Part shown: positions 26,802 to 35,616 of the stretch, one piece after another
How the letters are laid out: each line of letters begins with the position of its first letter
Position numbering within the stretch: the first letter of the stretch is position 1
Source of the DNA: an uncultured Lactobacillus sp.
GTDB taxonomy: Bacteria; Bacillota; Bacilli; Lactobacillales; Lactobacillaceae
Assembly (NCBI GenBank): GCA_937874185.1
Contig: CALNAK010000019.1
Coordinates: 124,001 to 188,000, forward strand
Reading direction: 5' to 3'
DNA: 64,000 nt
Notes under the pieces: model-generated
Told to the model about the DNA's origin: nothing
The model's database searches: none
What the model saw: the letters and a program-made list of their open reading frames with translations, nothing else
Made by a program: the position numbers and the translations under genes

Positions 26802-27788
26802 ATGGCTGAAAAAACTTATCTTGAAGCGATAAACTTAGCAATCAAGGAAGAAATGAGGCGTGATGATGGCGTTATGGTCTTCGGTGAAGATGTTGGTGGT
26901 GAAAAGGGTGGAGTTTTCGGTGTTACTAAAGAATTAGCAGCCGAATTTGGTGATGAAAGAGTCTTTAATTCTCCATTAGGTGAGTCCGAAATTGCAGGAC
27001 TAGCTACTGGATTAGGAATAATGGGACATCATGCCATTGCTGAATTCCAATTTGCTGACTATATTTTGCCAGCGGTTAATCAGATTTTGTCCGAAACTGC
27101 CAAGATGCGTTATCGTACAGCCGGTGATTATACAGCTCCAATCGTGATGCGTGCGCCATATGGTGGTGGAGTTCGTGGTGGATTCTACCATTCGCAATCG
27201 ACTGAAAAAATTTTTGCTGGTCAACCTGGTTTAAGAATTGTGACACCTTCGAGTGTCTATGATGCTAAAGGTCTGTTGAAGGCAGCTATTCGTTCGGAAG
27301 ATCCCGTATTATTCTATGAACATAAAAAACTTTATCGTGCCATAAAAGATGATATTCCGGATGAAGATTATACGGTTGCCTTGGACAAGGCTAAGATTGT
27401 TAAAGAAGGTACTGATATTACAGTCTTTAGTTACGGAATGATGTTGCAATTTGTTCTCAAAGCTAGTGAAAAATTGGAAAATCAAGGAATTTCGGTTGAA
27501 GTGGTGGATCTTGTAAGTCTATATCCACTTGATCAAGAAACTATCGTTCAAGCTGCCAGAAAAACTGGCAAAGTTTTACTTGTAACAGAAGATACCAAAG
27601 AAGGTAGCATCATGAATAATGTATCGTCAGTCATTGCTGAAAATGCGCTATTCGATTTGGATGCACCGATTAAAATTTTAGCCGGACCAGAATCTCCAAG
27701 TATGCCTTACGCCAAGAATTTAGAAGACGCCTTTTTGGTAAATCAAGATGACGTTCTAGATGCTATGGTCGAATTAGCAGAATTTTAG
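26802..27788 (+). CDS. bkdB: Branched-chain 2-oxoacid dehydrogenase E1 beta subunit
   Basis: Second subunit of E1. 328 aa. Motifs: VFGEDVGGEKGGVFGVTKEL with the TPP-activating Glu, FNSPLGESEIAGLATGLG, AEFQFADYILPAVNQI, APYGGGVRGGFYHSQS and C-terminal LAGPESPSMPYA. Tightly spaced on both sides; GGAGG lies before the ATG, inside the end of bkdA. Confidence 0.94.
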   Translation: MAEKTYLEAINLAIKEEMRRDDGVMVFGEDVGGEKGGVFGVTKELAAEFGDERVFNSPLGESEIAGLATGLGIMGHHAIAEFQFADYILPAVNQILSETAKMRYRTAGDYTAPIVMRAPYGGGVRGGFYHSQSTEKIFAGQPGLRIVTPSSVYDAKGLLKAAIRSEDPVLFYEHKKLYRAIKDDIPDEDYTVALDKAKIVKEGTDITVFSYGMMLQFVLKASEKLENQGISVEVVDLVSLYPLDQETIVQAARKTGKVLLVTEDTKEGSIMNNVSSVIAENALFDLDAPIKILAGPESPSMPYAKNLEDAFLVNQDDVLDAMVELAEF

Positions 27789-27799
27789 GAGGAAGAGAG

Positions 27800-29032
27800 A
27801 TGTCAGAGATAGTAATTAAGATGCCACCTCTGGGTGAAAGTGTGACTGAAGCTACGATTGCCTCTTGGATGGTTGAACCGGGTACTAATGTGAAAAAATA
27901 TGATCCATTACTCGAAGCCATGTCCGATAAAGTTACGACTGAAATTCCTGCTGTTGACGATGGTATTGTCAGTCGATTATTGGTCGAAGAAGGCGAAGTT
28001 GTTGATATTGGAACGGATATCATGATTTTAGATACTATTAGTGATCAAACTGATGGAATACTTTTGTCTGAAACTAAAGTTGAAAAAGCGGTTCCTCAAA
28101 ATAGTAATTCACTACGTTATTCTCCTGCAGTAATGAGGATTGCTGGCGAAAAGGGAATTGATTTGAATTCAGTTGCTGGTACGGGTAAAGGCGGTCGTAT
28201 TACTAGAAAAGACTTATTGAATTACCAACCAGATATGGCTGCTCCAGTTAAGAAAACAGTTGTTACTGAAACCGTTTCAAAACCAGCACCAGTTGCACCA
28301 ACTGCATCAACTACAAAATCGGCACCAGTTCAAAAGGGTGAAGGCACTCCAGTTAGCAGTCTGAGAAAAGTTATTGCTAAAAATATGTTGAAGAGTGTAA
28401 CTGAGATTCCTCAGGCTTGGACAATGATTGAAGTTGATGTAACTAACTTAGTTAATGCTCGTAATAAAGTTAAAGATGATTTCAAGAAACAAAATGGTTA
28501 TTCACTATCGTATTTCCCATACTTTGTGAAGGCGGTTAGTCAGGCCTTGATTAATCATCCTAAGATGAATAGTAGTTGGCAAAATGATACCGTAATCACA
28601 AATAAAGAAATAAATACCTCGATTGCGGTAGCGACTGAAGATGCTTTGTTTGTACCGGTAATTAAGAATACTAATAATCTCAGTGTCTCAGGAATTGCCA
28701 GTGAAATTAATCGTTTAGCAACTGATGTTCGTGATAAGAAATTGAAGAACGAAGATATGATTGGCGGAACTTTCACAGTTAACAACACGGGAAGTTTTGG
28801 TTCAATTGAATCAAAAGGAATTATCAATGCCCCTCAAGCAGCAATTTTGCAAGTTGAATCAATTCGTAAAGAAGTTAAAGTTATGCCAGACAATTCCATT
28901 GCCATTCGTAATATGGTTAATCTCTGTCTAACTATTGATCATCGTTTATTAGATGGTTTAGTAGCGGGTAGATTTTTGAATGAAGTTAAAGCAAACCTAG
29001 AAAACATTGACGAAACTACAAATATTTACTAA
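27800..29032 (+). CDS. bkdC: Branched-chain acyl-transferase E2 (lipoamide)
   Basis: Core of the complex: moves the acyl group from lipoyl-lysine to CoA. 410 aa. One lipoyl domain (residues about 1-78; lipoyl Lys in EAMSDKVTTEIPA), a linker, an E1/E3-binding domain (about 115-150, SPAVMRIAGEKGIDLNSV then GTGKGGRITRKDLL), an Ala/Pro/Thr-rich linker, and the CoA-transferase domain with active-site LTIDHRLLDG near the C-terminus. GGAGG is well placed before the ATG. Confidence 0.94.
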   Translation: MSEIVIKMPPLGESVTEATIASWMVEPGTNVKKYDPLLEAMSDKVTTEIPAVDDGIVSRLLVEEGEVVDIGTDIMILDTISDQTDGILLSETKVEKAVPQNSNSLRYSPAVMRIAGEKGIDLNSVAGTGKGGRITRKDLLNYQPDMAAPVKKTVVTETVSKPAPVAPTASTTKSAPVQKGEGTPVSSLRKVIAKNMLKSVTEIPQAWTMIEVDVTNLVNARNKVKDDFKKQNGYSLSYFPYFVKAVSQALINHPKMNSSWQNDTVITNKEINTSIAVATEDALFVPVIKNTNNLSVSGIASEINRLATDVRDKKLKNEDMIGGTFTVNNTGSFGSIESKGIINAPQAAILQVESIRKEVKVMPDNSIAIRNMVNLCLTIDHRLLDGLVAGRFLNEVKANLENIDETTNIY

Positions 29033-29047
29033 TAGGAGCGTATTAAC

Positions 29048-30148
29048 ATGAAATTATTTAAAGAGATGATGAACGAAGACTTTGAACAAGTAGTATTTTG
29101 CCATGACAAGAATTCTGGATTGAAAGCAATAATTGCCATACATGACACAACATTAGGACCTGCTTTGGGTGGTTGTAGAATGTGGCCATATGACAGTGAA
29201 GAAGAAGCTTTAGTTGATGCTTTACGTTTAGCGAAAGGGATGACTTATAAGAATGCGGCTGCTGGACTTAATATCGGTGGTGCTAAAACAGTTATTATTG
29301 GTGACCCTAAAAAAGATAAGAGTGAAGCAATGTTCAGAGCTTTGGGACGTTACATTGAAGGTCTAAATGGACGTTATATTACAGCTGAAGATGTGGGTAC
29401 AACTACACAAGATATGAATGAAATCTTCATGGAAACAAACTTTGTTACTGGAACAACTGATGCTAAAGGTGCATCCGGAAATCCTAGTCCAGTAACAGCT
29501 TTAGGCGTTTACTATGCAATGAAACGTACAGCCAAAGAAGCCTTTGGTAGCGATAGTTTGAAGGACAAAGTTATCTCAATTCAAGGTGCTGGAAACGTTG
29601 CAAGTGGATTGGCAAAACATCTTCATGATGAAGGTGCCAAAATTATTGTGACTGACATTAATCAAGATGCGATTGATCGTATGGTTGATAATTATGGTGC
29701 TACAGCTGTTAAGCCAGAAGATATTTATGACCAAGAAGCTGATATTTTTGCTCCATGTGCTTTAGGTGGAATCTTGAATGATGACACAATTCCACGTCTA
29801 AAAGTAAAAGCAATTTGTGGAAGCTCAAATAACCAATTATTAGATATTAATAAACATGCTGAAATGTTAAAAGAAAGAAATATTATTTATGCACCAGACT
29901 TTATCGCAAATGCTGGTGGTGTAATCAACGTTGCAGATGAGTTAAAAGGTTATAATTCAGAACGAGCATTGGAAAAAGTTAAAACAATTTATGATCAAAT
30001 TGGTAAAGTTTTTGAAATTTCAGAGTTAGAAAATATTACAACAGCCAAAGCAGCTGATCGTTTAGCTGAGAAACGAATAGATTCAATGCTAAATGTTCGA
30101 GGTAACTTTTTACATAGCGAAAAACATGCTGTTGTAGAATTAGTTTAA
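29048..30148 (+). CDS. bcd: Leucine/valine (branched-chain amino acid) dehydrogenase
   Basis: NAD-dependent oxidative deamination of Leu, Val and Ile to 2-oxo acids, feeding the bkd complex. 366 aa. Motifs: LGPALGGCRMWPY with the substrate-binding region, MTYKNAAAGLNIGGAKTVI with the catalytic Lys, ITAEDVGTT, the nucleotide-binding QGAGNVASGLAKHL, and FIANAGGVINVADEL. Last gene of the operon, before a clear terminator. Adding the deamination step to ptb-buk-bkd makes the pathway from amino acid to acid complete at one locus. Confidence 0.92.
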   Translation: MKLFKEMMNEDFEQVVFCHDKNSGLKAIIAIHDTTLGPALGGCRMWPYDSEEEALVDALRLAKGMTYKNAAAGLNIGGAKTVIIGDPKKDKSEAMFRALGRYIEGLNGRYITAEDVGTTTQDMNEIFMETNFVTGTTDAKGASGNPSPVTALGVYYAMKRTAKEAFGSDSLKDKVISIQGAGNVASGLAKHLHDEGAKIIVTDINQDAIDRMVDNYGATAVKPEDIYDQEADIFAPCALGGILNDDTIPRLKVKAICGSSNNQLLDINKHAEMLKERNIIYAPDFIANAGGVINVADELKGYNSERALEKVKTIYDQIGKVFEISELENITTAKAADRLAEKRIDSMLNVRGNFLHSEKHAVVELV

Positions 30149-30171
30149 AAAGTTAAATACAACTAAATATT

Positions 30172-30204
30172 AAAAAAATCCGGGTAATTTACCTGGATTT
30201 TTTA
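30172..30204 (+). terminator. Terminator of the bkd operon
   Basis: AAATCCGGGT and ACCTGGATTT stem, loop AATTT, T run. Directly behind bcd. Confidence 0.88.
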
Positions 30205-30338
30205 TTATTTAGTGGCATTTTTTATAAAAATATGATTGTTTTACAACAAGGATTTGTTTTTTTATTGGATATATATTTTTATAAGGTGGTATAGTATTAT
30301 TGATGAAAATCTAATGAGAAAAGATGGGAGTGTTGTAA

Positions 30339-31178
30339 TTGTTTCTTGGGTCTATTATTTATAATAAAAGACGAGAAATGAATTTGACTCAAATAGAGTT
30401 AGCTAACGATATTTGTACTCAAAACACTATTAGCAAAATTGAAAAGCATAATGTAGCACCTACAGTGAATATTCTGATTAAGATCTGTTTGAAACTAGAC
30501 TTGTCGTTAAACGATATCTTTAGTGATTTTTCAAATGGAGCTTCTGCCGAAGAAGAAAGTATTCTTGATGCTATTGAACGGGATGTTTTATTAAAGAAGA
30601 TTGATAATGTTGAAAGTCGATTATCATCATTACAGGGGAAACTCAGTAGTAATGATATGAAACAGTATGAGTTGATTAGCGGTGTGATGAATTATTGGAA
30701 TAGTAAGTTTGATGATTCGTTGTTTACTTTGGATAAAGTATTACAACTGACAAAATCAGATGACAGTGATATATATACCTTATTAGCCTACTTATTTAAG
30801 GGCCTAAACTATTTAGGTTTAGCTCATAATGATCGGGCACAATACTATTTCGAAATGATTACTGACTCAGTTGATAAGAATTCAGGAATCTCGAATACTA
30901 GTAAGTTAGAAGTACTCTTCATTTGTAAGACACTTGCCAAGTCTTATAATAGTATGAAATTATTTGATAAAGCTTATGGCTTCTGTCAATGTGGCTTGAA
31001 TTATGCTCAAACTAATCATGTGTCATATTTCTTAGATGAGCTAAATTTTGAAGCTTCAGTCGCTATTAAGAATGACGCCAATCAAAAAGAACAATATGAA
31101 GATTATTATAATCTCGCATATTATTTGGCTAAAGCTAATAAAAATGAGGACTTACTAGCCAGTATGTCTGATAAATAA
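30339..31178 (+). CDS. HTH/TPR regulator of the RRNPP (Rgg/PlcR-like) type
   Basis: 279 aa. N-terminal XRE-type helix-turn-helix (residues 1-62: YNKRREMNLTQIELANDI, TISKIEKHNVAPTVNIL). The rest is helical repeats like those of peptide-sensing regulators (YTLLAYLFKGLNYLGLAH, LEVLFICKTLAKSYNSMKL, FDKAYGFCQCGLNYA). TTG 30339 is the start: GGGAG (30326-30330) is 8 bases upstream and an in-frame stop lies just before it. Length and layout fit regulators that bind secreted peptides, but no cognate peptide gene is certain. Its own terminator follows, then small secreted-protein genes that could be its targets. Confidence 0.8.
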   Translation: MFLGSIIYNKRREMNLTQIELANDICTQNTISKIEKHNVAPTVNILIKICLKLDLSLNDIFSDFSNGASAEEESILDAIERDVLLKKIDNVESRLSSLQGKLSSNDMKQYELISGVMNYWNSKFDDSLFTLDKVLQLTKSDDSDIYTLLAYLFKGLNYLGLAHNDRAQYYFEMITDSVDKNSGISNTSKLEVLFICKTLAKSYNSMKLFDKAYGFCQCGLNYAQTNHVSYFLDELNFEASVAIKNDANQKEQYEDYYNLAYYLAKANKNEDLLASMSDK

Positions 31179-31185
31179 ATTAATT

Positions 31186-31218
31186 AATCATCGGAAAACA
31201 ATCCGGTGATTTTTTTTA
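31186..31218 (+). terminator. Terminator after the HTH/TPR regulator
   Basis: AATCATCGGA and TCCGGTGATT stem with a run of eight T. Confidence 0.9.
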
Positions 31219-31243
31219 TTAATAAATTGGTTTCTTGATATTT

Positions 31244-31271
31244 TGTGAAATATGTTTAAACAGGATATACT
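31244..31271 (+). promoter_or_regulatory. Promoter of the first small secreted protein
   Basis: TTGTGA (31244-31249), 16-base spacer, TATACT (31266-31271). A palindromic GTTTAAAC (31254-31261) lies in the spacer. Confidence 0.45.
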
Positions 31272-31306
31272 TTAGGTAGTCTAAGGAGACTAAGGAAGTA
31301 TATATT

Positions 31307-31810
31307 ATGAAAAGAAAGGTGATAGTGACATTTTTAGTCGCTCTACTAGGTGTAAGCTTTTCATTTTTGCCTATCCAAAGTGTCAAGGCTGAATCCGTAA
31401 CTAGCGGATATTATGTTGATGTGAGTGCTCGGTCCGCTGAACTGTATAATTCAACAGGACATGCGCTTGATAAAACGGAACCTAAGAATAGTGATTGGTA
31501 TCTTGGGAGAACCATTGACTTGAAGGGAACCGATTTTTATCAAATCGCAACTAATGAATATTTAGATTCAGATTCTAGTTACGTTTATCGTAATAGACCA
31601 GAAGTAATTAGAGTATCGACCAGTGGAGATGTTCCAGTATACAACCACAATTTTGTTGAGAGTTCTAATGTGGCCCTTGCACCGGGCACTTATTGGTATT
31701 CTGATCGTGTCATTACAACCGCAGATGGTATGCCATTTGTCCGTGTTGCAACTGATGAATATGTAGGTATGTGGTACGTGATTCAACAATCATTTACAGA
31801 AAAATACTAG
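31307..31810 (+). CDS. Small secreted protein with two SLAP-like modules
   Basis: 167 aa. Signal peptide of about 29 residues (basic MKRKV, hydrophobic core, cleavage at VKAES). The mature part is two SH3-like repeats of the surface-layer-protein (SLAP) kind: first ending FYQIATNEYLDSDSSYVY, second ending MPFVRVATDEYVGMWYV. Such modules bind lactobacillal cell walls non-covalently. No other domain is present, which is unusual since SLAP modules normally anchor a larger protein. Paralogous to the next gene. AAGGAAG precedes the ATG. Confidence 0.8.
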   Translation: MKRKVIVTFLVALLGVSFSFLPIQSVKAESVTSGYYVDVSARSAELYNSTGHALDKTEPKNSDWYLGRTIDLKGTDFYQIATNEYLDSDSSYVYRNRPEVIRVSTSGDVPVYNHNFVESSNVALAPGTYWYSDRVITTADGMPFVRVATDEYVGMWYVIQQSFTEKY

Positions 31811-31818
31811 TTTTTAAA

Positions 31819-31866
31819 AGGGGCCACCCGTAGATCAACTATATCAGGGGTGCCCTCTTTTTTAAT
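31819..31866 (+). terminator. Terminator after the first small secreted protein
   Basis: GGGGCCACCC and GGGGTGCCCT arms pair and end in a run of T. Confidence 0.75.
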
Positions 31867-32158
31867 TTTTTAATAAAAATAATTTAATAAAATGATATTC
31901 GCTTACAACGTTGGGAATATTGATTATATAAAAAAATAAATAAAAAGTATATGCCATTATATTGAAAAATGTGTTGTATATTCACGAAAAACCTTGTACT
32001 ATGAAGTTGCCTATAATTATGCCGATAATTTATATGGGCAAAACGTGTGAATCATTATAGTTTTATTTTATACAGTCAAAATCAATTTTTATGTGCGCTA
32101 TTTTTCTGCCAAAGAATAGTGTAGGGAATTACCTAAAAAATATATCGAGGAATAAATT
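31867..32158. other. AT-rich intergenic stretch
   Basis: No gene, tRNA or terminator seen. It presumably holds the promoter of the 32159 gene; no strong -35/-10 pair stands out. Confidence 0.4.
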
Positions 32159-32674
32159 ATGAAAAAATCAATGTTGTTTTTAGTATGTGCTCTATTAGGA
32201 AGTAGTTTTGCAGCTACTGGTGCCGTTACTGATGTCCACGCTCAGTCAATAACTAAGGGAAGTTACGCTGAAGTCACTGAACAAGAAGCACCTGTTTATG
32301 ACCAAAATGGTAATAAAACTTCTATCGCTATGCAAAAGGATAGCCAATGGCAAGTTGCAAGTACTCAAAAGATTGCCGGAAATGACTATTTCCAAATTGC
32401 ACCTAACGAATTTTTAAGTACTAAAGATAGTTTTGGATACAAAAAACGCCAGATGACTATTAAGGTTCAGTCAGCTGACGATAGTGAAGATACTGTACGT
32501 GTCTATGATCATAACTTGAAACAAAGAACAGACGTATCACTTGCAAATGGAAGTAAATGGTACTCCGATTCTGCAATTTATACGTCTGATGGGATGCCTT
32601 TCGTTCGTGTTGCTACAGATGAGTATGTTGCCATGTTCGATGTGTCTCAACAACAATTCAAAGCTAATCTTTAA
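32159..32674 (+). CDS. Small secreted protein with two SLAP-like modules (paralog)
   Basis: 171 aa. Signal peptide (MKKSMLFLVCALLGSSFAATG, cleavage near VHAQS). Two SLAP-like modules: the first ends YFQIAPNEFLSTKDSF, the second ends MPFVRVATDEYVAMFDV, which matches the upstream paralog nearly residue for residue at the end. GAGGAA precedes the ATG. Probably arose by duplication of the 31307 gene. A wall-binding role is inferred from the module; no enzymatic part. Confidence 0.8.
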   Translation: MKKSMLFLVCALLGSSFAATGAVTDVHAQSITKGSYAEVTEQEAPVYDQNGNKTSIAMQKDSQWQVASTQKIAGNDYFQIAPNEFLSTKDSFGYKKRQMTIKVQSADDSEDTVRVYDHNLKQRTDVSLANGSKWYSDSAIYTSDGMPFVRVATDEYVAMFDVSQQQFKANL

Positions 32675-32728
32675 TTAATTTTGTAATTATCTTTATTTAA
32701 ATGCCGTGTGTGAATTATTAAATTCTAG

Positions 32729-32768
32729 AAGATATTGATGGTATGCCGACCGTCGATATCTTTTTTTA
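32729..32768 (+). terminator. Terminator after the second small secreted protein
   Basis: AAGATATTGATGGT and ACCGTCGATATCTT form a 14-bp stem (one G-U) with a T run. Confidence 0.88.
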
Positions 32769-33080
32769 TTTTATATATCTATCAATTTCTATGTACACTG
32801 CCGTATGTACTGGAAATTTATTTAACATATCTGAGGTGTTTCTTTACTACAAAACGTAGTTTACTATCAATTAGGCCAAGTTGGGATTCAGTTTTTGTAA
32901 GAACTCTTTTCCAAAAGTGGAATTATTGAATTTTTAGAATTATTTTAATTGAAAAAATAAGTCGTACGCTATCATAAATCATAGGTATTTTATATTGGTA
33001 TACTCATGAATGAATATCTATATCCCTTGTTATCACTGAATTATTTAAAGAATAATTTGTAATACTAATCGTTTGGTATA
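32769..33080. other. AT-rich intergenic stretch
   Basis: Nothing beyond low-complexity AT-rich sequence and short spurious frames is seen; it is upstream of the split surface-protein gene. Confidence 0.4.
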
Positions 33081-33124
33081 GTTTTTAAATGCGGTTATTA
33101 TAGTTTTTAAATGCGGTTATTATA
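33081..33124. repeat. Tandem 22-bp direct repeat upstream of the surface-protein gene
   Basis: Two exact, adjacent copies of a 22-mer starting GTTTTTAAATGCGG, 26 bases before the gene start. Each contains a TATAGT-like -10 candidate at its border, so copy number could alter promoter strength. Confidence 0.75.
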
Positions 33125-33150
33125 GTGTCTAAAAAGGGGATGCATGAATT

Positions 33151-35250
33151 ATGATTTTAAATAAAAAAAGTTCAATTTTAGGGATAACTTTCTTCTCAGC
33201 GTTAATTTTGACGTCAATATCTGCGAATCAAGTTAAGGTTGATACGACTTTAACAAGTACTGAACCGACCAGTACAGCAATTAAATCCGCTGTTTCATCT
33301 ACTGTGAATCAGATCTCGGGTTCAGCTGTTTCTGATACAACCACAACTCCTACTATAAAACCCGTGTCAAGTACGTCTACATCGACAGTTACTGCTCAAC
33401 CGGATTCAATAGAGCCAACAAGCACGACCTCAGGGTCACCAGGCTCAGCTAAAGTGGCGGAAACTGTGGGAGCTACAACTACAGCTCCGGTATCTAGTTC
33501 AGTTAAACCAGCAGACACAGTTGCTTCCTCGACTGATGCTGCTAAAAGTTCTGTTCCAGAAACGTCAATTGCAGCTTCTACGGCTTTAACAGCAGATACT
33601 AGTACAACAACACAAGTTACACCTACGACTCCGGCACCAACTGTACCTGATGATACTGTGGTAAATATTTCTGATCCGGTTTTGTCATCCGAAATAAAAA
33701 CTGCTATGGGATTGAAGGCGACTGATAATATAACGGTTGGTGCAATTAAAAATTACAAGGGTGTCATATCAGCTGATCCATATAATTTTAAAAAAGGAAA
33801 TGTATCTTCATTAAATGGTCTACAGTATTTTCAATATTTACCAAGTGGATCATCACTGGCTTTAGGATTCAACTATTCACCAACTTCTTCGAATGATTTG
33901 AGTTATTTGAAGAGCGTACCATTAAGTGCACTTGATCTGACGGCCAATTATAGTCAAATCGATATGAGTCAATTAGCCAATGCTAAAATCGTGACGCCAC
34001 AAAATGGTAGTCCATTGCTATTTGAATTCTTTGGTGCTGGACCTTACCAAGCTAATACGACTGGACTGACAAATGAGCAATTGAGTCAAATTGGACCTTG
34101 GTTGGTCGAAGGGATGAACGGTAAGCAACAAACTACTTTGGAATTCAATCAGGACCAACTAACTGATTTTTCACCTTTGAAAGGGTTATTGCCAACTGAT
34201 AATGTTTTCTTGGTGTCAGTCGGTAACATGCATATTGATAGTACAAAGACGAATGCAGTGATAAATCAGCCGTTGAAATTTACCGCTGAACCTGTAATTG
34301 GTTTAGATGGGGAAGACTTAGCTTCTGGCTATCACTTTACTTATAATGCATTGCCAATTGCGAATACTAACAATGTTGCTAATGGCAACCTGGTCAACTT
34401 GGGCAATGACCAATATGAAATTCCGCAAGTTCAACAATTGAAGAATACGAATGCCTTGATTTACGGATATTACGGATTGAGTCGTAATCCTGGAGATAGA
34501 ACCGGTTTTGTTAATAAAAAATATGGCAATATTATATTCAGATAAGATGTAATGAATTATAGACAAATTAATTGGCAAAATAATCCAAGTGTTGAAGTTC
34601 AATATGTTGATGCTAAGGGAAATCCAATTTTGAATTCCGGCAAACCCATGTCAGTATTAGTTAACGGTAAAAATATCGGAGATACCTATGATTTATCCTC
34701 ATATGCGAAAGTCAATGGATATAACGTTGTCAGCGGTACTAATGAACTTAAAGGGACGTACAGTCAAGATCCACAGGTGGTTAAACTAGTTTTGACACCA
34801 ATAGTTCGTCCTGTTCCTAGTGTTCCTGATAATAGACCGGTTGTCACAACACCAGTTGCTAACGATGAGTATGTATCTGTTTTTCCTGATGGAGGTAATA
34901 TTCAGATTTTTAACGATCAGGGTGTGCTTATACCTAAGGGTACTTTAGATGTAACGAGTGTGTTGAGTAGTCATTATCGTTATATTAATGGTAAAAAGTA
35001 TTATCAAATTGGTAATGATACTTGGGTTAAAGCAGACGCAGTTTATACTTATCAATCAGTATCCGGCACGGCCACTTTGAATGAGAATTGTGGTTTATAC
35101 GATATTTATGGTCATTTTCTTGGACAGGCTTTGAAGAAGGGGACTTCGTGGAAGTTTGATCGTATTGTGACAATTAATGGGATTAAGTATTATCGTGTTG
35201 GGACTAATGTTTTTATTTTGGTTGGAGATAATGTAATTACTACTAAATAG
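33151..35250 (+). pseudogene. Large surface adhesin gene split by one in-frame stop codon
   Basis: One long frame from ATG 33151 to 35250, interrupted only by TAA at 34543-34545 (codon 465). Parts in order: signal peptide (residues 1-26), Ser/Thr/Pro-rich linker (about 30-165), a leucine-rich-like region (about 170-340, with VSSLNGLQYFQYL and LTNEQLSQIGPWL), an Ig-like region, then beyond the stop a MucBP-like domain (VEVQYVDAKGNPILNSGK) and two SLAP-like modules (INGKKYYQIGNDTWVKADAV, INGIKYYRVGTNVF). The second half has no signal peptide and no good ribosome site before its first ATG (34552), so it cannot anchor anything alone. The first half would be secreted without its anchor. Could also be a sequencing error or readthrough stop. 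Confidence 0.8.
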
Positions 35251-35279
35251 AAATATGATTGATTGTTAATAGCTTGATT

Positions 35280-35441
35280 CCGCCTTCCACAAAGATTGAA
35301 ATTTGTCTGGAACGTGGTGGACACGACTTTGAGCTAATGCAAGAACGGCATCATCTCAAAGCTCGGTCTTCTTCTAACCTGACTTCGTCAGCCAAGAAGA
35401 AATTCACCACTGAGCCAATTTCAATCTTTGCTCCAGACTAG
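35280..35441 (+). repeat. Structured intergenic repeat, copy G (type 1, forward, single)
   Basis: Outer arm GATTGAAATTTGTCT with the matching AGCCAATTTCAATC. Inner hairpin CTGAC-TTC-GTCAG. The 4-base end stem has one mismatch (GCCT/AGAC). No partner copy nearby. Confidence 0.82.
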
Positions 35442-35489
35442 TTTGTTTATAAATTTGAATGGTATTTTTTGAAATTATTTTAAAAAAAT

Positions 35490-35545
35490 AAGGTTCCTGT
35501 TTTAATTGGATGTTTGTCTACCAATTATTACAGGAACCTTTTTGT
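35490..35545. terminator. Bidirectional terminator
   Basis: AAGGTTCCTGTTTTAATTGG and its near-complement CCAATTATTACAGGAACCTT around an 11-base loop, with T runs on both outer sides. It terminates the minus-strand membrane protein gene. Confidence 0.85.
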
Positions 35546-35563
35546 GATTTTAATTTTTTTATT

Positions 35564-35616
35564 GAAACGAGCTACACAAGGGAAAATCCTCGGAAATTCC
35601 CGGCCTGTTTTGCTCT
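35564..35616 (-). repeat. Second-family palindromic element, short copy
   Basis: On the minus strand it starts at the base after the stop codon of the 35617-37017 gene: AGAGCAAAACAGG to TGTAGCTCGTTTC, the same ends and position as at 7817-7934. The inner arm is shortened to GGGAA/TTCCC. Confidence 0.7.

Noticed and set aside
32735..32929. Frame of 64 aa after the second small secreted protein
   Set aside because: Begins within a terminator stem in AT-rich DNA and has no Shine-Dalgarno site.
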